Shown: one piece after another, positions 34,637 to 42,890 of the stretch
How the letters are laid out: every line of letters starts with the position of its first letter
Position numbering within the stretch: the first letter of the stretch is position 1
Assembly: GCA_003945285.1 (NCBI GenBank)
Contig: AP019005.1
Location: 1,240,001 to 1,304,000 of the forward strand
Length of the DNA stretch: 64,000 nt
Reading direction: 5' to 3'
Origin: Hydrogenimonas sp.
GTDB taxonomy: Bacteria; Campylobacterota; Campylobacteria; Campylobacterales; Hydrogenimonadaceae
Made by a program: the position numbers and the translations under genes
The notes under the pieces: model-generated
Told to the model about the DNA's origin: nothing
Seen by the model: only the letters and a program-made list of their open reading frames with translations
Database searches by the model: none

Positions 34637-35353
34637 CTATATACAGACATCCACCACTCTATCTTCACTCGGGTAGAGATATATCTCCACTCTTCTGTTG
34701 ATAGCCATATTTTCCGGCGAATCGTTGGGCACCAGGGGCTTGCTGAACGAACACCCCCTGGCATATATTCTGTTTGTGACACCGAGGTTCTTCAGCATCT
34801 CTGCAACGTTGAACGCCCTTTTCTGTGAGAGCTTCAGGTTGTAGTCGTAGGAGCCGCGGCTATCTGTATGGCCGACAACCTGGACGATTGTGTCAGGATA
34901 GTTTTTCAGCACATCGACCAGCTTCAATATCTTCTCTCTCGCCTCGGCTGTAGGCTGTGCGGAGTCTGTGGCGAACATCATCCTGCTCTTGAAAGTTATC
35001 TTCACATAGTTGTCCTGTTTCGTGACGACTATATCGCTCGTTTTGGCTGCCTCCGCTTCGTTACCGCTCACTTCAGTCTGCATCGAGTCGGCCACCTCCT
35101 GCGCCTGCTTGTCCAGACTGTAGCCTATGGCCCCTCCTGCGGCGGCACCGACCGCGGCGCCGATAGCCGCATTTTTACCCTTGTGATGTTTGCTCGTAAG
35201 AGCTCCGAGCGCCGCTCCGACAAGTGTACCTATCAATATACCGCTCTTTGTCTTGTTTGCGTCGTTGGGTGCGGCGCCGTTTTTCGCGGCACAACCTCCA
35301 AGCAGCATTATCGCCGCGACCGAGAGTGTGAAACTTCTAAATACGGTTCTCAT
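34637..35353 (-). CDS. OmpA-family outer membrane lipoprotein
   Basis: About 238 residues from ATG 35353, which follows GGAGAT. A longer frame to 35404 would translate the family B element and is rejected. The lipoprotein signal ends in LLGGC (Cys about 21). A glycine-zipper segment (about 38-80, GTLVGAALGAL...AIGAAVGAAAGGAIGYSLD) precedes the OmpA C-terminal peptidoglycan-binding domain, with 'VQVVGHTDSRGSYDYNLKLSQKRAFNVAEML' and 'NRRVEIYL'. It probably tethers the outer membrane to peptidoglycan. It is convergent with the TonB gene (8-nt gap). Confidence 0.9.
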   Translation of the reverse strand: MRTVFRSFTLSVAAIMLLGGCAAKNGAAPNDANKTKSGILIGTLVGAALGALTSKHHKGKNAAIGAAVGAAAGGAIGYSLDKQAQEVADSMQTEVSGNEAEAAKTSDIVVTKQDNYVKITFKSRMMFATDSAQPTAEAREKILKLVDVLKNYPDTIVQVVGHTDSRGSYDYNLKLSQKRAFNVAEMLKNLGVTNRIYARGCSFSKPLVPNDSPENMAINRRVEIYLYPSEDRVVDVCI

Positions 35354-35379
35354 TTTGAATCTCCTTTTCAAACTTTTCA

Positions 35380-35502
35380 TTAATGTTATGCAAAGCTTGA
35401 GCAAAGCCCAAGCTTTGGCGGGGACTGTCCGTCCCCTGCACCCCCCTAAAGCTACGAAATCGTAGATTTCGAGATGACGTTACTCTTTTTGCGTAACGTC
35501 AG
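35380..35502 (+). mobile_element. Family B non-autonomous element, copy 3
   Basis: A 123-bp copy nearly identical to that at 21630 (shared GCAAAGCTTGAGCAAAGCCC, GTCCGTCCCCTGCACCCCCC, GCTACGAAATCGTAGATTTC). The left terminus is mutated (TTAATGTTATGC) and the right terminus is intact (GCGTAACGTCAG). Flanks CTTTTCA and ATAATTG do not match, so no target duplication is visible. It lies directly upstream of the OmpA-like lipoprotein gene. Confidence 0.8.
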
Positions 35503-35506
35503 ATAA

Positions 35507-35609
35507 TTGATGTTACGCAAAGCCTGGGTAAAACCAAAGCTTTGGCGGGTAACCGGCCCTCCTATGAGCTTCAGTTTGGCGGAGGGTGGTGCACACTGCT
35601 CAATATCGG
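35507..35609 (+). mobile_element. Hybrid B/D element, degenerate
   Basis: The left end TTGATGTTACGCAAAGCCTG is of family B. The right end, CGGAGGGTGGTGCACACTGC followed by TCAATATCGG, matches the right end of family D at 40217-40485 (CGGAGGATGGTGTATACTGC then GTAACATCAG). It is therefore either a recombinant between two elements or a B insertion into a D remnant. The last codons and stop of the CitE-like gene are read from this element (stop at 35600-35602). Confidence 0.6.
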
Positions 35610-36541
35610 ATACCGAACTTCTCCAGCATACTCTTCGCACTCTTGTATATCGGTTCGTCAACGAAACCGAGCTCCTCGTCCGCGAAACCGCTCTTTTCAG
35701 GGCCCGACTCGAAGAGTTCGACGACTCTGCGCGCCCACTCCAACTCCTCCCCATCCGGTGTGAAGATAGTATTGGCAATCTCCACCTGTGCGGGAGATAT
35801 GCACCCTTTGGCGTGATACCCCATCCTCCTCTCGAGAAGGCACCAGTTTTCAAACCCTTCGGTATCCGCATACTCCTGGTATACAAACGAAACCGGCAAA
35901 ACACCGAGAGAGGATGTTTTTGCAAGAAACCTGGCCAGTATGTAGTGCATCGTCGGATTGTGGAGCTGGACTATGCGCTGCGGCAGTCCCATAGAGGCCA
36001 GAAGGTCCAGCACTCCCAGATAGAAAGCCTCCACCCTGTTGTCGACCCGCAGGGTGGAGAGGGCTTCGAAAGCCTCCTTCGTCTCTATCGAGAGATGGAG
36101 TCCCACCCTACCGTCAAGAAGATCGAGCGCCTCCTCGACATCGGCGGCGCTTCTGATCTTCGGCACCCTCACGGCGTCGGGCAATACGCCGTTGAGATAG
36201 GCTATCTCCTCCCTTCCGCCCTCATCGAGCGGGTTGACACGTACAACTGTTTTGGAGCGGATACTCTTCGCTTCGGCCAGAAAGAGGGCCGTCAGACGGA
36301 GTGCAATCTGTTTCAGCGGGGGCGCTACGCCGTCTTCGAGGTTTAGAACGACGATATCGGCATCGAGTTCGTCGAGCCGGTTCAGATGCCTCAGACGGTG
36401 GCCCGAAAGCATAAGAGCGCTGCGTACATAGGGAGGCTCGTATCTCGCAGACTGTGAGCGTCCAGCCCTCATCTTCTCTACCGCGTCCAGATCTCTCCGC
36501 TCCAGAATCTCTTCGAGCCGCTCCAGATTTTCGAATATCAC
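35600..36541 (-). CDS. HpcH/HpaI aldolase / citrate lyase beta-like (CitE-like) protein
   Basis: About 313 residues starting at GTG 36541, which has the strong site AGGAGG and overlaps the preceding cytochrome stop (GTGA). A longer frame would run through the cytochrome gene in another phase and is rejected. Family landmarks are 'ALMLSGHRLRHLNR' at the start, 'DIVVLNLEDGVAP' (metal-binding Asp/Glu), 'VRVNPLD', 'LHLSIETKEAFEAL' and 'GCISPAQVEIAN'. CitE-like enzymes cleave or form C-C bonds of CoA-thioesters such as malyl-CoA. The C-terminal end FGIRY is encoded within a transposable element. The substrate is unknown. Confidence 0.82.
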   Translation of the reverse strand: MIFENLERLEEILERRDLDAVEKMRAGRSQSARYEPPYVRSALMLSGHRLRHLNRLDELDADIVVLNLEDGVAPPLKQIALRLTALFLAEAKSIRSKTVVRVNPLDEGGREEIAYLNGVLPDAVRVPKIRSAADVEEALDLLDGRVGLHLSIETKEAFEALSTLRVDNRVEAFYLGVLDLLASMGLPQRIVQLHNPTMHYILARFLAKTSSLGVLPVSFVYQEYADTEGFENWCLLERRMGYHAKGCISPAQVEIANTIFTPDGEELEWARRVVELFESGPEKSGFADEELGFVDEPIYKSAKSMLEKFGIRY

Positions 36542-36870
36542 GTCCCCTCCTCCTGATGCAGGTAATGGAAAATCGCCCTTATCTCCTTGTCGGTCAGAAA
36601 ATAGGTGGGCATCACCCTGTGCCGTTTGACCAGACTCCTCTTCAGCTTTCTGAGCGGAACTTCTCTTATATCCGGGCCTCTTAGCTCTATCCTCTTTCCG
36701 TTCTCTTTGTAGGTTGCGATAAGCGCCCCCTTCCCGCCTCTGCCGTGGCAGTGTATGCACCCTATGCCTCTGGGGTTTTTGTAGAGCATCTCGCCATACT
36801 CACCCTCGGTAATGAACGACTCCTCGGCAAAAAGAGCCAGACTTAGAAGCAGAACGACCAAACCCTTCAC
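36538..36870 (-). CDS. Small monohaem cytochrome c
   Basis: A 110-residue protein with a signal peptide (1-15, ending FAEES). A single haem motif CIHCH lies at about 38-42, and the probable sixth ligand Met is in RVMPTYFLTDKEI near the C-terminus, the class I pattern. It is periplasmic and probably an electron carrier. Its stop overlaps the GTG start of the CitE-like gene, so the two are translationally coupled, which is an unusual pairing. A 47-bp inverted repeat lies between it and the divergent folD. Confidence 0.85.
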   Translation of the reverse strand: MKGLVVLLLSLALFAEESFITEGEYGEMLYKNPRGIGCIHCHGRGGKGALIATYKENGKRIELRGPDIREVPLRKLKRSLVKRHRVMPTYFLTDKEIRAIFHYLHQEEGT

Positions 36871-36884
36871 TCAACGCCTTTTAG

Positions 36885-36931
36885 CCCCGATTTTGCGATA
36901 GACTTCAAGGGACTCTATTACAAAATCGGGG
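36885..36931. repeat. 47-bp inverted-repeat unit in the cytochrome/folD divergent promoter
   Basis: Perfect 11-bp arms CCCCGATTTTG (36885-36895) and CAAAATCGGGG (36921-36931) are separated by 25 bp. The unit is flanked by TTTAG and TTTAA, a 4/5 match that could be a 5-bp target duplication. A single arm-like sequence (CCCCGATTTTGC) also occurs near 19678. It could be a very small mobile unit or an operator between two divergent genes. Confidence 0.5.
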
Positions 36932-36984
36932 TTTAATCAATATTTCGGTAATATTCTATCCAATATTGTCATAAGGACAGCTAG

Positions 36985-37833
36985 ATGCAGATAATCGACG
37001 GCAAAAAGCTGGCGGGCGAGATCCGCTCTCAGGTTGCCAAAGAGGTGGAGATTCTCAAAGAGAGCAAGGGTGTCACACCGGGACTTGCGGTAATTCTCGT
37101 AGGTGACGACCCGGCGAGCCACGCCTATGTAAAGATGAAGGCGAAAGCCTGCAAAGAGGCGGGAATATACTCGATAACCCATGAAATGCCCTCCTCCATA
37201 AGCCAGAGCGAGATCGAAGAGACGATCATGATGATGAACCAAAACCCCAATATAGACGGGATACTGGTTCAGCTTCCGCTACCGAAACACATAGATACCA
37301 CCAAGATTCTCGAACTCATAGACCCGAACAAGGATGTAGACGGTTTTCACCCCTACAACTTCGGACGGCTGATGACCGGCCTCGACTCCTTCGTTCCGTG
37401 TACACCGCTTGGAGTCATGAAGATGCTTGAAGCGTACGGCATCGACCCGAAAGGGAAAAACGCATGTGTTGTCGGAGCGAGCAACATTGTCGGGAAGCCA
37501 ATGGCGGCACTTCTGCTCAATGCCTTCGCGACCGTGGATATCTGCCATATCTATACGGAGGATCTCGCCTCACACACCAGGCGTGCCGATATTCTCATAG
37601 TAGGTGTGGGGAAAGCGGGCCTCATAACCGAAGATATGGTAAAAGAGGGTGCGGTCGTAATAGATATAGGCATCAACCGGCTTGAAGACGGAACTCTGAC
37701 CGGTGATGTAGATTATGAAGAGGTCGCTCCAAAATGCAGCTACATAACTCCGGTACCGGGCGGCGTCGGCCCAATGACGATCGCTATGCTCCTTGACAAT
37801 ACGATAAAAGCGGCAAAGGGGCGCCGCCGATGA
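36985..37833 (+). CDS. folD: Bifunctional methylenetetrahydrofolate dehydrogenase/cyclohydrolase
   Basis: A 282-residue protein of standard length. Landmarks: 'GLAVILVGDDPASHAYVKMKAKACKEAGI' with catalytic Lys near 56, 'DGILVQLPLPKHID', the NADP site 'CVVGASNIVGKPMAALLL', and the C-terminal 'TPVPGGVGPMTIAMLLDNT'. It interconverts methylene-, methenyl- and formyl-THF. It starts a run of closely spaced genes on the plus strand, and lepB begins within its stop codon. Confidence 0.97.
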   Translation: MQIIDGKKLAGEIRSQVAKEVEILKESKGVTPGLAVILVGDDPASHAYVKMKAKACKEAGIYSITHEMPSSISQSEIEETIMMMNQNPNIDGILVQLPLPKHIDTTKILELIDPNKDVDGFHPYNFGRLMTGLDSFVPCTPLGVMKMLEAYGIDPKGKNACVVGASNIVGKPMAALLLNAFATVDICHIYTEDLASHTRRADILIVGVGKAGLITEDMVKEGAVVIDIGINRLEDGTLTGDVDYEEVAPKCSYITPVPGGVGPMTIAMLLDNTIKAAKGRRR

Positions 37834-38645
37834 GCCCGAATGAAACAGTAGAAAACGGGACGGAGCCGGAAGAGAAAAAACCGCACTGGCTGATACGCCT
37901 CTACCACTTCTCGAACACATGGACCGGAACCGTCATCATCGTCCTGATGGTGATATTTTTCGTCGCACAGGCCTTTGTAATACCGAGCGGCTCCATGAAG
38001 AACACCCTGCTCATAGGAGACCATCTCTTCGTCAAGAAGTTCGCTTACGGGGTGCCTGTCCCGCACATCCCCTGGCTTGAAATACCGGTCTGGTTCGACA
38101 GCGACGGTGACGGACACATAATAGACTCCGAGGGGCCGAAAAGGGGAGATATAGTTATCTTCCGCTACCCCAGAAACGAGAAGATACACTACGTAAAACG
38201 GTGTGTAGCGGTGGGTGGCGATATTCTCTTCCTCCACGACAAGTCTCTCTACCTCCGCCCACACGAAGGTGACGACTACATAGTTGCCAACTACCCGAAA
38301 GAGAAGATCGTCAAGATCGAGGGGGCGCTCTTCGTAAAAGACCCATACAGGGATGAGTTTCCCGGAATTCATAACGACCCGAAGGTCGTAATGGACGGTA
38401 TGCAGCCTATGGAGATATTTGAATTCGGCCCGGTCAGAGTCGAGCCGAACCACTGGTTCATGCTGGGAGACAACCGTGACCACTCCAACGACAGCCGCTT
38501 CTGGGGGACGGTCCCATACAGGCTGATAGTGGGCAAACCCTGGTTCATCTACTTCAGCTGGGATGACAACTATATTGTAAGATGGGACCGCATCGGACGG
38601 AACGTAGAGACTCTGGAGAGAGAGAAGCCGCGCTATGTTGAGTGA
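37830..38645 (+). CDS. lepB: Signal peptidase I
   Basis: A 271-residue inner membrane protease. One membrane segment (about 32-50) precedes the catalytic Ser55 in IPSGSM. The general base lysine is in 'KIHYVKRCVAVGGD' (box D, about residue 128), and box E is 'FMLGDNRDHSNDSRFWG'. It removes signal peptides of exported proteins. It overlaps folD by 4 nt and the M50 protease gene by 11 nt. The folD-lepB-M50 order implies co-transcription. Confidence 0.95.
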   Translation: MSPNETVENGTEPEEKKPHWLIRLYHFSNTWTGTVIIVLMVIFFVAQAFVIPSGSMKNTLLIGDHLFVKKFAYGVPVPHIPWLEIPVWFDSDGDGHIIDSEGPKRGDIVIFRYPRNEKIHYVKRCVAVGGDILFLHDKSLYLRPHEGDDYIVANYPKEKIVKIEGALFVKDPYRDEFPGIHNDPKVVMDGMQPMEIFEFGPVRVEPNHWFMLGDNRDHSNDSRFWGTVPYRLIVGKPWFIYFSWDDNYIVRWDRIGRNVETLEREKPRYVE

Positions 38646-39285
38646 GGTGGACATTCTCAAAATCTCGGCTATAGTACTCTCTCTTGCTGTGGCTATAATC
38701 GGACATGAGATCATGCACGGTTATGTCGCTTACAGATTCGGCGATTCGACCGCGAAAGATGCGGGACGTCTAAGTATAAACCCGATAGTCCATGTCGACC
38801 CCATAGGGACAGTCGTAGTCCCTCTGCTTCTTTATGTAAGCGGCGCTCCGTTTCTCTTCGGCTGGGCCAAACCGGTTCCGGTGAATATAAGAACCGTAAT
38901 ATACAACGGTGGATATATGGCTGCGGTAGCCGTCGCACTGGCCGGTGTCACGTTCAACTTCGCACTGGCTGTCGGGGCCTCCCTGCTCTATGGCTTTTTC
39001 GACCGGCCCGAATCTATGATAGGTGCGTTTGTAGCTCTGTTTCTGATGTATTCGGTCATATACAACGTCGTTCTGGGTGTCTTCAACCTCTGGCCCTTCC
39101 CGCCTCTCGACGGTGCGAACGCTCTGCGCTATATATCCATGCAGTTCAGGTGGCAGCCGGTAATCGATCTGCTGAACAAAATAGAGCCGATAGGCATGGT
39201 GCTGCTGATAATCGTAATAGCCACTCCGCTAAGCCAGTGGTTTTTCATGCCGGCCGTCTGGCTTATAGATCTTCTGCTCAGGTAA
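38635..39285 (+). CDS. Site-2 protease family (M50) membrane metalloprotease
   Basis: A 216-residue polytopic protein with the zinc motif HEIMH (about 23-27, in AIIGHEIMHGYVAYRFGD) in the first membrane segment. The third ligand lies in 'NLWPFPPLDGANAL', matching the NPxPPLDG motif. It belongs to the short, PDZ-less M50 group. Substrates are unknown; coupling with lepB suggests handling of signal peptides or membrane regulators, which is an inference. Confidence 0.88.
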   Translation: MLSEVDILKISAIVLSLAVAIIGHEIMHGYVAYRFGDSTAKDAGRLSINPIVHVDPIGTVVVPLLLYVSGAPFLFGWAKPVPVNIRTVIYNGGYMAAVAVALAGVTFNFALAVGASLLYGFFDRPESMIGAFVALFLMYSVIYNVVLGVFNLWPFPPLDGANALRYISMQFRWQPVIDLLNKIEPIGMVLLIIVIATPLSQWFFMPAVWLIDLLLR

Positions 39286-39342
39286 CGAAGACCGGTTCGA
39301 AACTCCTGACAAACGAAGAGACGGGTCGGTATTTTCTTTACG

Positions 39343-39396
39343 CTCAAAATTTTGAGTTACCGAGCCTGCAACAGGTGTTGAGCTCTTTTTGAGCTC
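39343..39396. terminator. Palindromes downstream of the folD-lepB-M50 operon
   Basis: A perfect 14-bp palindrome CTCAAAATTTTGAG (39343-39356) is followed by GAGCTC-TTTTT-GAGCTC (39380-39396). Neither is followed by a long T run, so termination is only possible. They lie between the M50 gene and the rpiB promoter. Confidence 0.35.
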
Positions 39397-39404
39397 TATT
39401 TAAG

Positions 39405-39410
39405 TATAAT
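39405..39410 (+). promoter_or_regulatory. -10 box of rpiB
   Basis: TATAAT preceded by TTTAAG, 28 nt before the rpiB start codon. There is no clear -35 box. Confidence 0.5.
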
Positions 39411-39438
39411 AACCGAAATTACGGCAAAGGGGATTGAG

Positions 39439-39882
39439 ATGAAGTTCTATATCGGAAGCGACCACGCCGGTTTCGCCGTCAAGGGTCCCGTAATCGAAAT
39501 GCTCAAAAAGAGAGGCCATGAAGTCGTGGATATGGGGCCAGAAAATAGTGAGAGGGTCGACTACCCGGACTATGCGGAGAAGGTCTCCCGCGCCGTCGCG
39601 GCGGATGAGGGCTCCTTCGGAATACTCATCTGCGGTACCGGCATAGGAATGAGTATAGCGGCCAACAAGATCGACGGTATCCGCGCGGCCCACTGCCACG
39701 ACTACTACACGGCACAGATGGCACGCGCCCACAACGACGCCAACATTCTCTGCTTCGGCGAAAGAGTCTCCGGTCCCGGTGTGATAGAGTCGATGATAGA
39801 AGCTTTCACCACTACGGCGTTCGAGGGGGGACGCCACGAAGGGCGCGTCGAAAAGATTATGGCGCTGCAAAAGAGTCACTGA
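39439..39882 (+). CDS. rpiB: Ribose-5-phosphate isomerase B
   Basis: A 147-residue protein of family length. N-terminal 'YIGSDHAGFAVKG', catalytic-loop 'GILICGTGIGMSIAANKIDGIRAA' (base Cys about 67) and 'ARAHNDANILCFGERV' identify the RpiB/LacAB family. It interconverts ribose 5-phosphate and ribulose 5-phosphate. The next gene starts one base inside its stop codon (TGATG). Confidence 0.96.
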   Translation: MKFYIGSDHAGFAVKGPVIEMLKKRGHEVVDMGPENSERVDYPDYAEKVSRAVAADEGSFGILICGTGIGMSIAANKIDGIRAAHCHDYYTAQMARAHNDANILCFGERVSGPGVIESMIEAFTTTAFEGGRHEGRVEKIMALQKSH

Positions 39883-40214
39883 TGTTTCTGGAGTGGTCGG
39901 TCGTAACGGTATCTCTCGTTCTGGTAGTCATTCTGCTTATCAAAATGTTCTACTTCCAGAACCTGACGATAAAGGAGCAGAAGAACAACGACGTTATGAA
40001 ACTGACGCTCAAAGAGGCGGAGGTACTGATAAGAAAATATCAGATTCAGCTGCAGCGTGCTCTTGGGAACATCGACATTCTGAATGAGCAGATGATGAAG
40101 CTGCGAAGAGAGATAAAGACCGTAAAACAGCGCAACAGCCAGTACCGGATCGAAAACGAGAAGCTTCGCTCCAGAATCAAAGATCTGGAATCCAGGATAG
40201 AAGCACTACTTTAA
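39882..40214 (+). CDS. Small membrane-anchored coiled-coil protein
   Basis: A 110-residue protein. Residues about 5-24 are a membrane segment (VVTVSLVLVVILLIKMFYF). From about 50 to 110 heptads are evident (ILNEQMMKLRREIKTVKQR...KLRSRIKDLESRIEALL), a coiled coil that would face the cytoplasm. No family is recognised; size and layout resemble divisome-type or envelope scaffold proteins, which is not enough for a name. It is translationally coupled to rpiB. Its stop codon lies inside the target duplication of the family D element. Confidence 0.72.
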   Translation: MFLEWSVVTVSLVLVVILLIKMFYFQNLTIKEQKNNDVMKLTLKEAEVLIRKYQIQLQRALGNIDILNEQMMKLRREIKTVKQRNSQYRIENEKLRSRIKDLESRIEALL

Positions 40215-40216
40215 AA

Positions 40217-40485
40217 CTGATGTTACGCAGTATACACCACCCTCCGTCAAACGAGAACGTATAGTCTGCGAGGCGAAAAGATCCGGGCATAGCCGAAGCT
40301 ACGTTCGGATCTTTTCAACGAAGTCAGAGTGTGCGTTATCGTTTGACCCCGAAGGGGCGATACCATCGCCGCACGATTACTTCGTTGCGACGGCATCGGC
40401 GTAGCTACGGCTACGCCTCACCGCCGCGCCTTGTACTCATACGACGCTGATACCGCGGAGGATGGTGTATACTGCGTAACATCAG
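40217..40485 (+). mobile_element. Family D non-autonomous element
   Basis: A 269-bp element with terminal inverted repeats of about 30 bp: CTGATGTTACGCAGTATACA at the left and its reverse complement at the right, continuing ACCACCCTCCG / ACCATCCTCCG. It is flanked by the exact 7-bp repeat TTTAAAA (40210-40216 and 40486-40492). The interior has palindromes AAAAGATCCG...CGGATCTTTT, GGCGTAGC-TAC-GGCTACGCC and CCCCGAAGGGG, so a strongly folded transcript is expected. No reading frame is convincing. It separates the coiled-coil gene from apt. The first 13 bases of the terminus are shared with families A and B. Confidence 0.9.
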
Positions 40486-40506
40486 TTTAAAAGAAGGAAA
40501 ATCGCA

Positions 40507-41058
40507 ATGAAGAGTTTGAGCAACGTCGAAAAATCTTTCCTGCTGGAGTCCATAAGAGATGTTCCGGACTTTCCCAAACCGGGGATAGTTTTCAAAGATA
40601 TCACGACACTTCTGAACGACCCGGAGGCCTATTCGCTGCTCATGGATCACCTGGAAGCCAGATACAGAGAGTTCGATCTCGACTATATCGCCGGAATAGA
40701 GAGCCGCGGCTTCATATTCGGAGCGGCACTGGCGGCGAAACTGGGAACCGGTTTCGTGCCTGTACGCAAAAAGGGCAAACTCCCTTCAGCCACCATAGCC
40801 GAAAAGTATGCCCTTGAGTACGGTTTCGACGAAATGGAGATCCATATAGACGCTTTCAGGGGGACAAAAGGTGCACGTGTTCTTCTGATCGACGATCTTA
40901 TCGCCACGGGCGGAACGGCCGCAGCCGCCGTAAAGCTCATCAAAGATGCAGGAGCCGAGTGTGTAGAGGCCTGTTTCGTCATAAACCTCACATTTCTCAA
41001 CGGTACCGAAAAGCTGCCCGATTCGACCGCCCACTACTCCGTACTGGAGGTAGGTTGA
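40507..41058 (+). CDS. apt: Adenine phosphoribosyltransferase
   Basis: A 183-residue protein with the type I phosphoribosyltransferase PRPP-binding motif [17 protein letters not shown] (about 120-136), '[14 protein letters not shown]' and the N-terminal '[18 protein letters not shown]'. It salvages adenine to AMP. The ribosome binding site AAGAAGGA lies between the family D element and the start. The trpB start overlaps its stop codon. Confidence 0.95.
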   Translation: MKSLSNVEKSFLLESIRDVPDFPKPGIVFKDITTLLNDPEAYSLLMDHLEARYREFDLDYIAGIESRGFIFGAALAAKLGTGFVPVRKKGKLPSATIAEKYALEYGFDEMEIHIDAFRGTKGARVLLIDDLIATGGTAAAAVKLIKDAGAECVEACFVINLTFLNGTEKLPDSTAHYSVLEVG

Positions 41059-42263
41059 TGTATATACCCAAACCCCTTAAGTTCGACCCGGACGAATTGG
41101 GACACTTCGGTATTTTCGGCGGACGCTACGTTCCCGAAACCCTGATGCCGGTTCTCAAAGAGCTCGATGAAGCTTATGCGAAGATACGTTTCGACGAAAC
41201 CTTCTGGGAGGAGGCGCACTACTATCTCGAGCACTACGTGGGAAGACCCAGCCCGCTTTATTACGCGAAAAATATATCGGACGAGATCGGTGCAACCGTC
41301 TATCTGAAACGGGAAGATCTCAACCATACCGGTGCCCACAAGGTAAACAACACCGTTTTACAGGCTCTCATTGCCAAGCGGCTGGGAAAGAGGAAGGTGA
41401 TAGCCGAAACCGGTGCCGGTCAGCACGGCGTAGCGACGGCGACGGTCGCCGCACTTTTGGGACTTGAGTGCGAAATATTCATGGGGGCAAAAGATGTCGC
41501 TAGACAGGAGCTGAACGTCTTCCGCATGAAGCTGCTCGGGGCGAAAGTACATGCCGTGGAGAGCGGCAGCAAAACCCTCAAAGACGCCATGAACGATGCG
41601 ATCCGCCACTGGGTAACAAACGCCCGTGATACATTCTACATCATCGGTACGGTGGCCGGGCCACACCCCTACCCAATGATGGTAAGAGACTTTCAGGCGA
41701 TCATCGGTTACGAAGCTAAAGCGCAGATCCTCAAAGCTCAGAACCGCCTGCCCGACTATGTATTAGCCTGCATTGGCGGCGGCAGCAACGCCATCGGTAT
41801 ATTCGCACACTTTCTGGAGGAGAGCGAAACGACCTGCATAGGCATAGAGGCGGGAGGACTCGGGCTCGATACGGACAAACACGGTGCAAGCCTGGCAAAG
41901 GGGAGTCCCGGCGTTCTCCACGGCCAGATGAGCTACCTGCTTCAGGACGATGACGGACAGATACTGGAAGCGCACTCCATCTCCGCGGGTCTCGACTACC
42001 CGGGCATAGGTCCGGAACACGCCTACCTCAAAGAGATCGGAGCGGCGGAGTATGACTCCATAACGGATGAAGAGGCCCTCGACGCTTTCGTATGGCTGAG
42101 CCGAAAAGAGGGCATAATCCCAGCTTTCGAGAGTTCACACGCCATAGCCTATCTCAAAAAGATGGACCCGGAACGTGTGAAAAACTCTCTGATAATAGTA
42201 AACCTCTCGGGCCGTGGTGACAAGGATATGATTCAGGCCAAAGATCTGCTCCATTTTGACTAA
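41058..42263 (+). CDS. trpB: Tryptophan synthase beta chain
   Basis: A 401-residue PLP enzyme that starts at ATG 41058 within the apt stop (TGATG); GGAGGTAGG just upstream serves as ribosome binding site. Landmarks: '[21 protein letters not shown]', '[17 protein letters not shown]' with the PLP lysine near 95, '[13 protein letters not shown]', '[10 protein letters not shown]' (phosphate loop) and 'LSGRGDKD'. It condenses indole and serine. It stands apart from other trp genes; trpA is not in the window. The sequence is of the TrpB1 type that normally pairs with TrpA. Confidence 0.96.
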   Translation: MYIPKPLKFDPDELGHFGIFGGRYVPETLMPVLKELDEAYAKIRFDETFWEEAHYYLEHYVGRPSPLYYAKNISDEIGATVYLKREDLNHTGAHKVNNTVLQALIAKRLGKRKVIAETGAGQHGVATATVAALLGLECEIFMGAKDVARQELNVFRMKLLGAKVHAVESGSKTLKDAMNDAIRHWVTNARDTFYIIGTVAGPHPYPMMVRDFQAIIGYEAKAQILKAQNRLPDYVLACIGGGSNAIGIFAHFLEESETTCIGIEAGGLGLDTDKHGASLAKGSPGVLHGQMSYLLQDDDGQILEAHSISAGLDYPGIGPEHAYLKEIGAAEYDSITDEEALDAFVWLSRKEGIIPAFESSHAIAYLKKMDPERVKNSLIIVNLSGRGDKDMIQAKDLLHFD

Positions 42264-42272
42264 AGAGGGATA

Positions 42273-42890
42273 ATGGAACAGTTTCTCATAGAGGCGCTGC
42301 AGCAGTACGGATATATAATACTCTTTCTCTGGAGTGTACTGGAGGGGGAGCTTGGGCTTGTAATGGCCGGTACGATGGTACATACAGGCCATATGAATAT
42401 GGGGTTGGCCATATTCATAGCGGGTCTGGGAGGTTTCACCGGGGACCAGATATACTTCTACATCGGACGCTACAACAAAAGATTCATTCACAAATATATG
42501 CACAGACACCGAAGAAAGTTCGCGATAGCCCACCTTCTGCTGAAAAAGTACGGCTGGCCCATCATATTCATACAGCGATACCTTTACGGCTTCAGAACTA
42601 TTATTCCGATGAGTATCGGATTGACCCGCTACGATGCGAAAAAGTTCGCACTTATAAACTTCATAAGCGCACAGGTCTGGGCCGCGATAACGATAGTTCT
42701 GGCCTATATTTTCGGTGAGCAGATCATCGCGCTTCTGGAGTATGCGAAGGAGCACTGGTATCTGGCGATACCGTTTGCGATACTGCTCTTTTTAGGTATG
42801 AGCTACCTCTTCAGGAGCATCGAAAAGAGTATAATCAAAAAAAGAGAGGAGAGATATGCAAGTAGAAGTTTCAAAAAAGAAGAGGAGTGA
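42273..42890 (+). CDS. DedA-family membrane protein
   Basis: A 205-residue protein with a re-entrant N-terminal region and the VTT/DedA motifs 'SVLEGELGLVMAGTMVHTGHMNMG', 'GGFTGDQIYFYIGRY' and 'FIQRYLYGFRTIIPMSIGLTRYDAKKFALIN', which contains the conserved F/G-x-R-x-x-x-P of DedA proteins. DedA proteins are proposed lipid scramblases or flippases, some for undecaprenyl phosphate. The gene is between trpB and pepA, overlapping pepA by 35 nt. Confidence 0.88.
   Translation: MEQFLIEALQQYGYIILFLWSVLEGELGLVMAGTMVHTGHMNMGLAIFIAGLGGFTGDQIYFYIGRYNKRFIHKYMHRHRRKFAIAHLLLKKYGWPIIFIQRYLYGFRTIIPMSIGLTRYDAKKFALINFISAQVWAAITIVLAYIFGEQIIALLEYAKEHWYLAIPFAILLFLGMSYLFRSIEKSIIKKREERYASRSFKKEEE

Noticed and set aside
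34637-35404. Extended start of the OmpA-like lipoprotein
   Set aside because: The extension reads into the family B element and would bury the lipoprotein signal. ATG 35353 has GGAGAT and gives a normal LGGC lipobox.
40217-40485. A structured RNA gene or riboswitch upstream of apt
   Set aside because: The strong palindromes are those of a transposable element: 30-bp terminal repeats and an exact 7-bp TTTAAAA duplication explain the region better.
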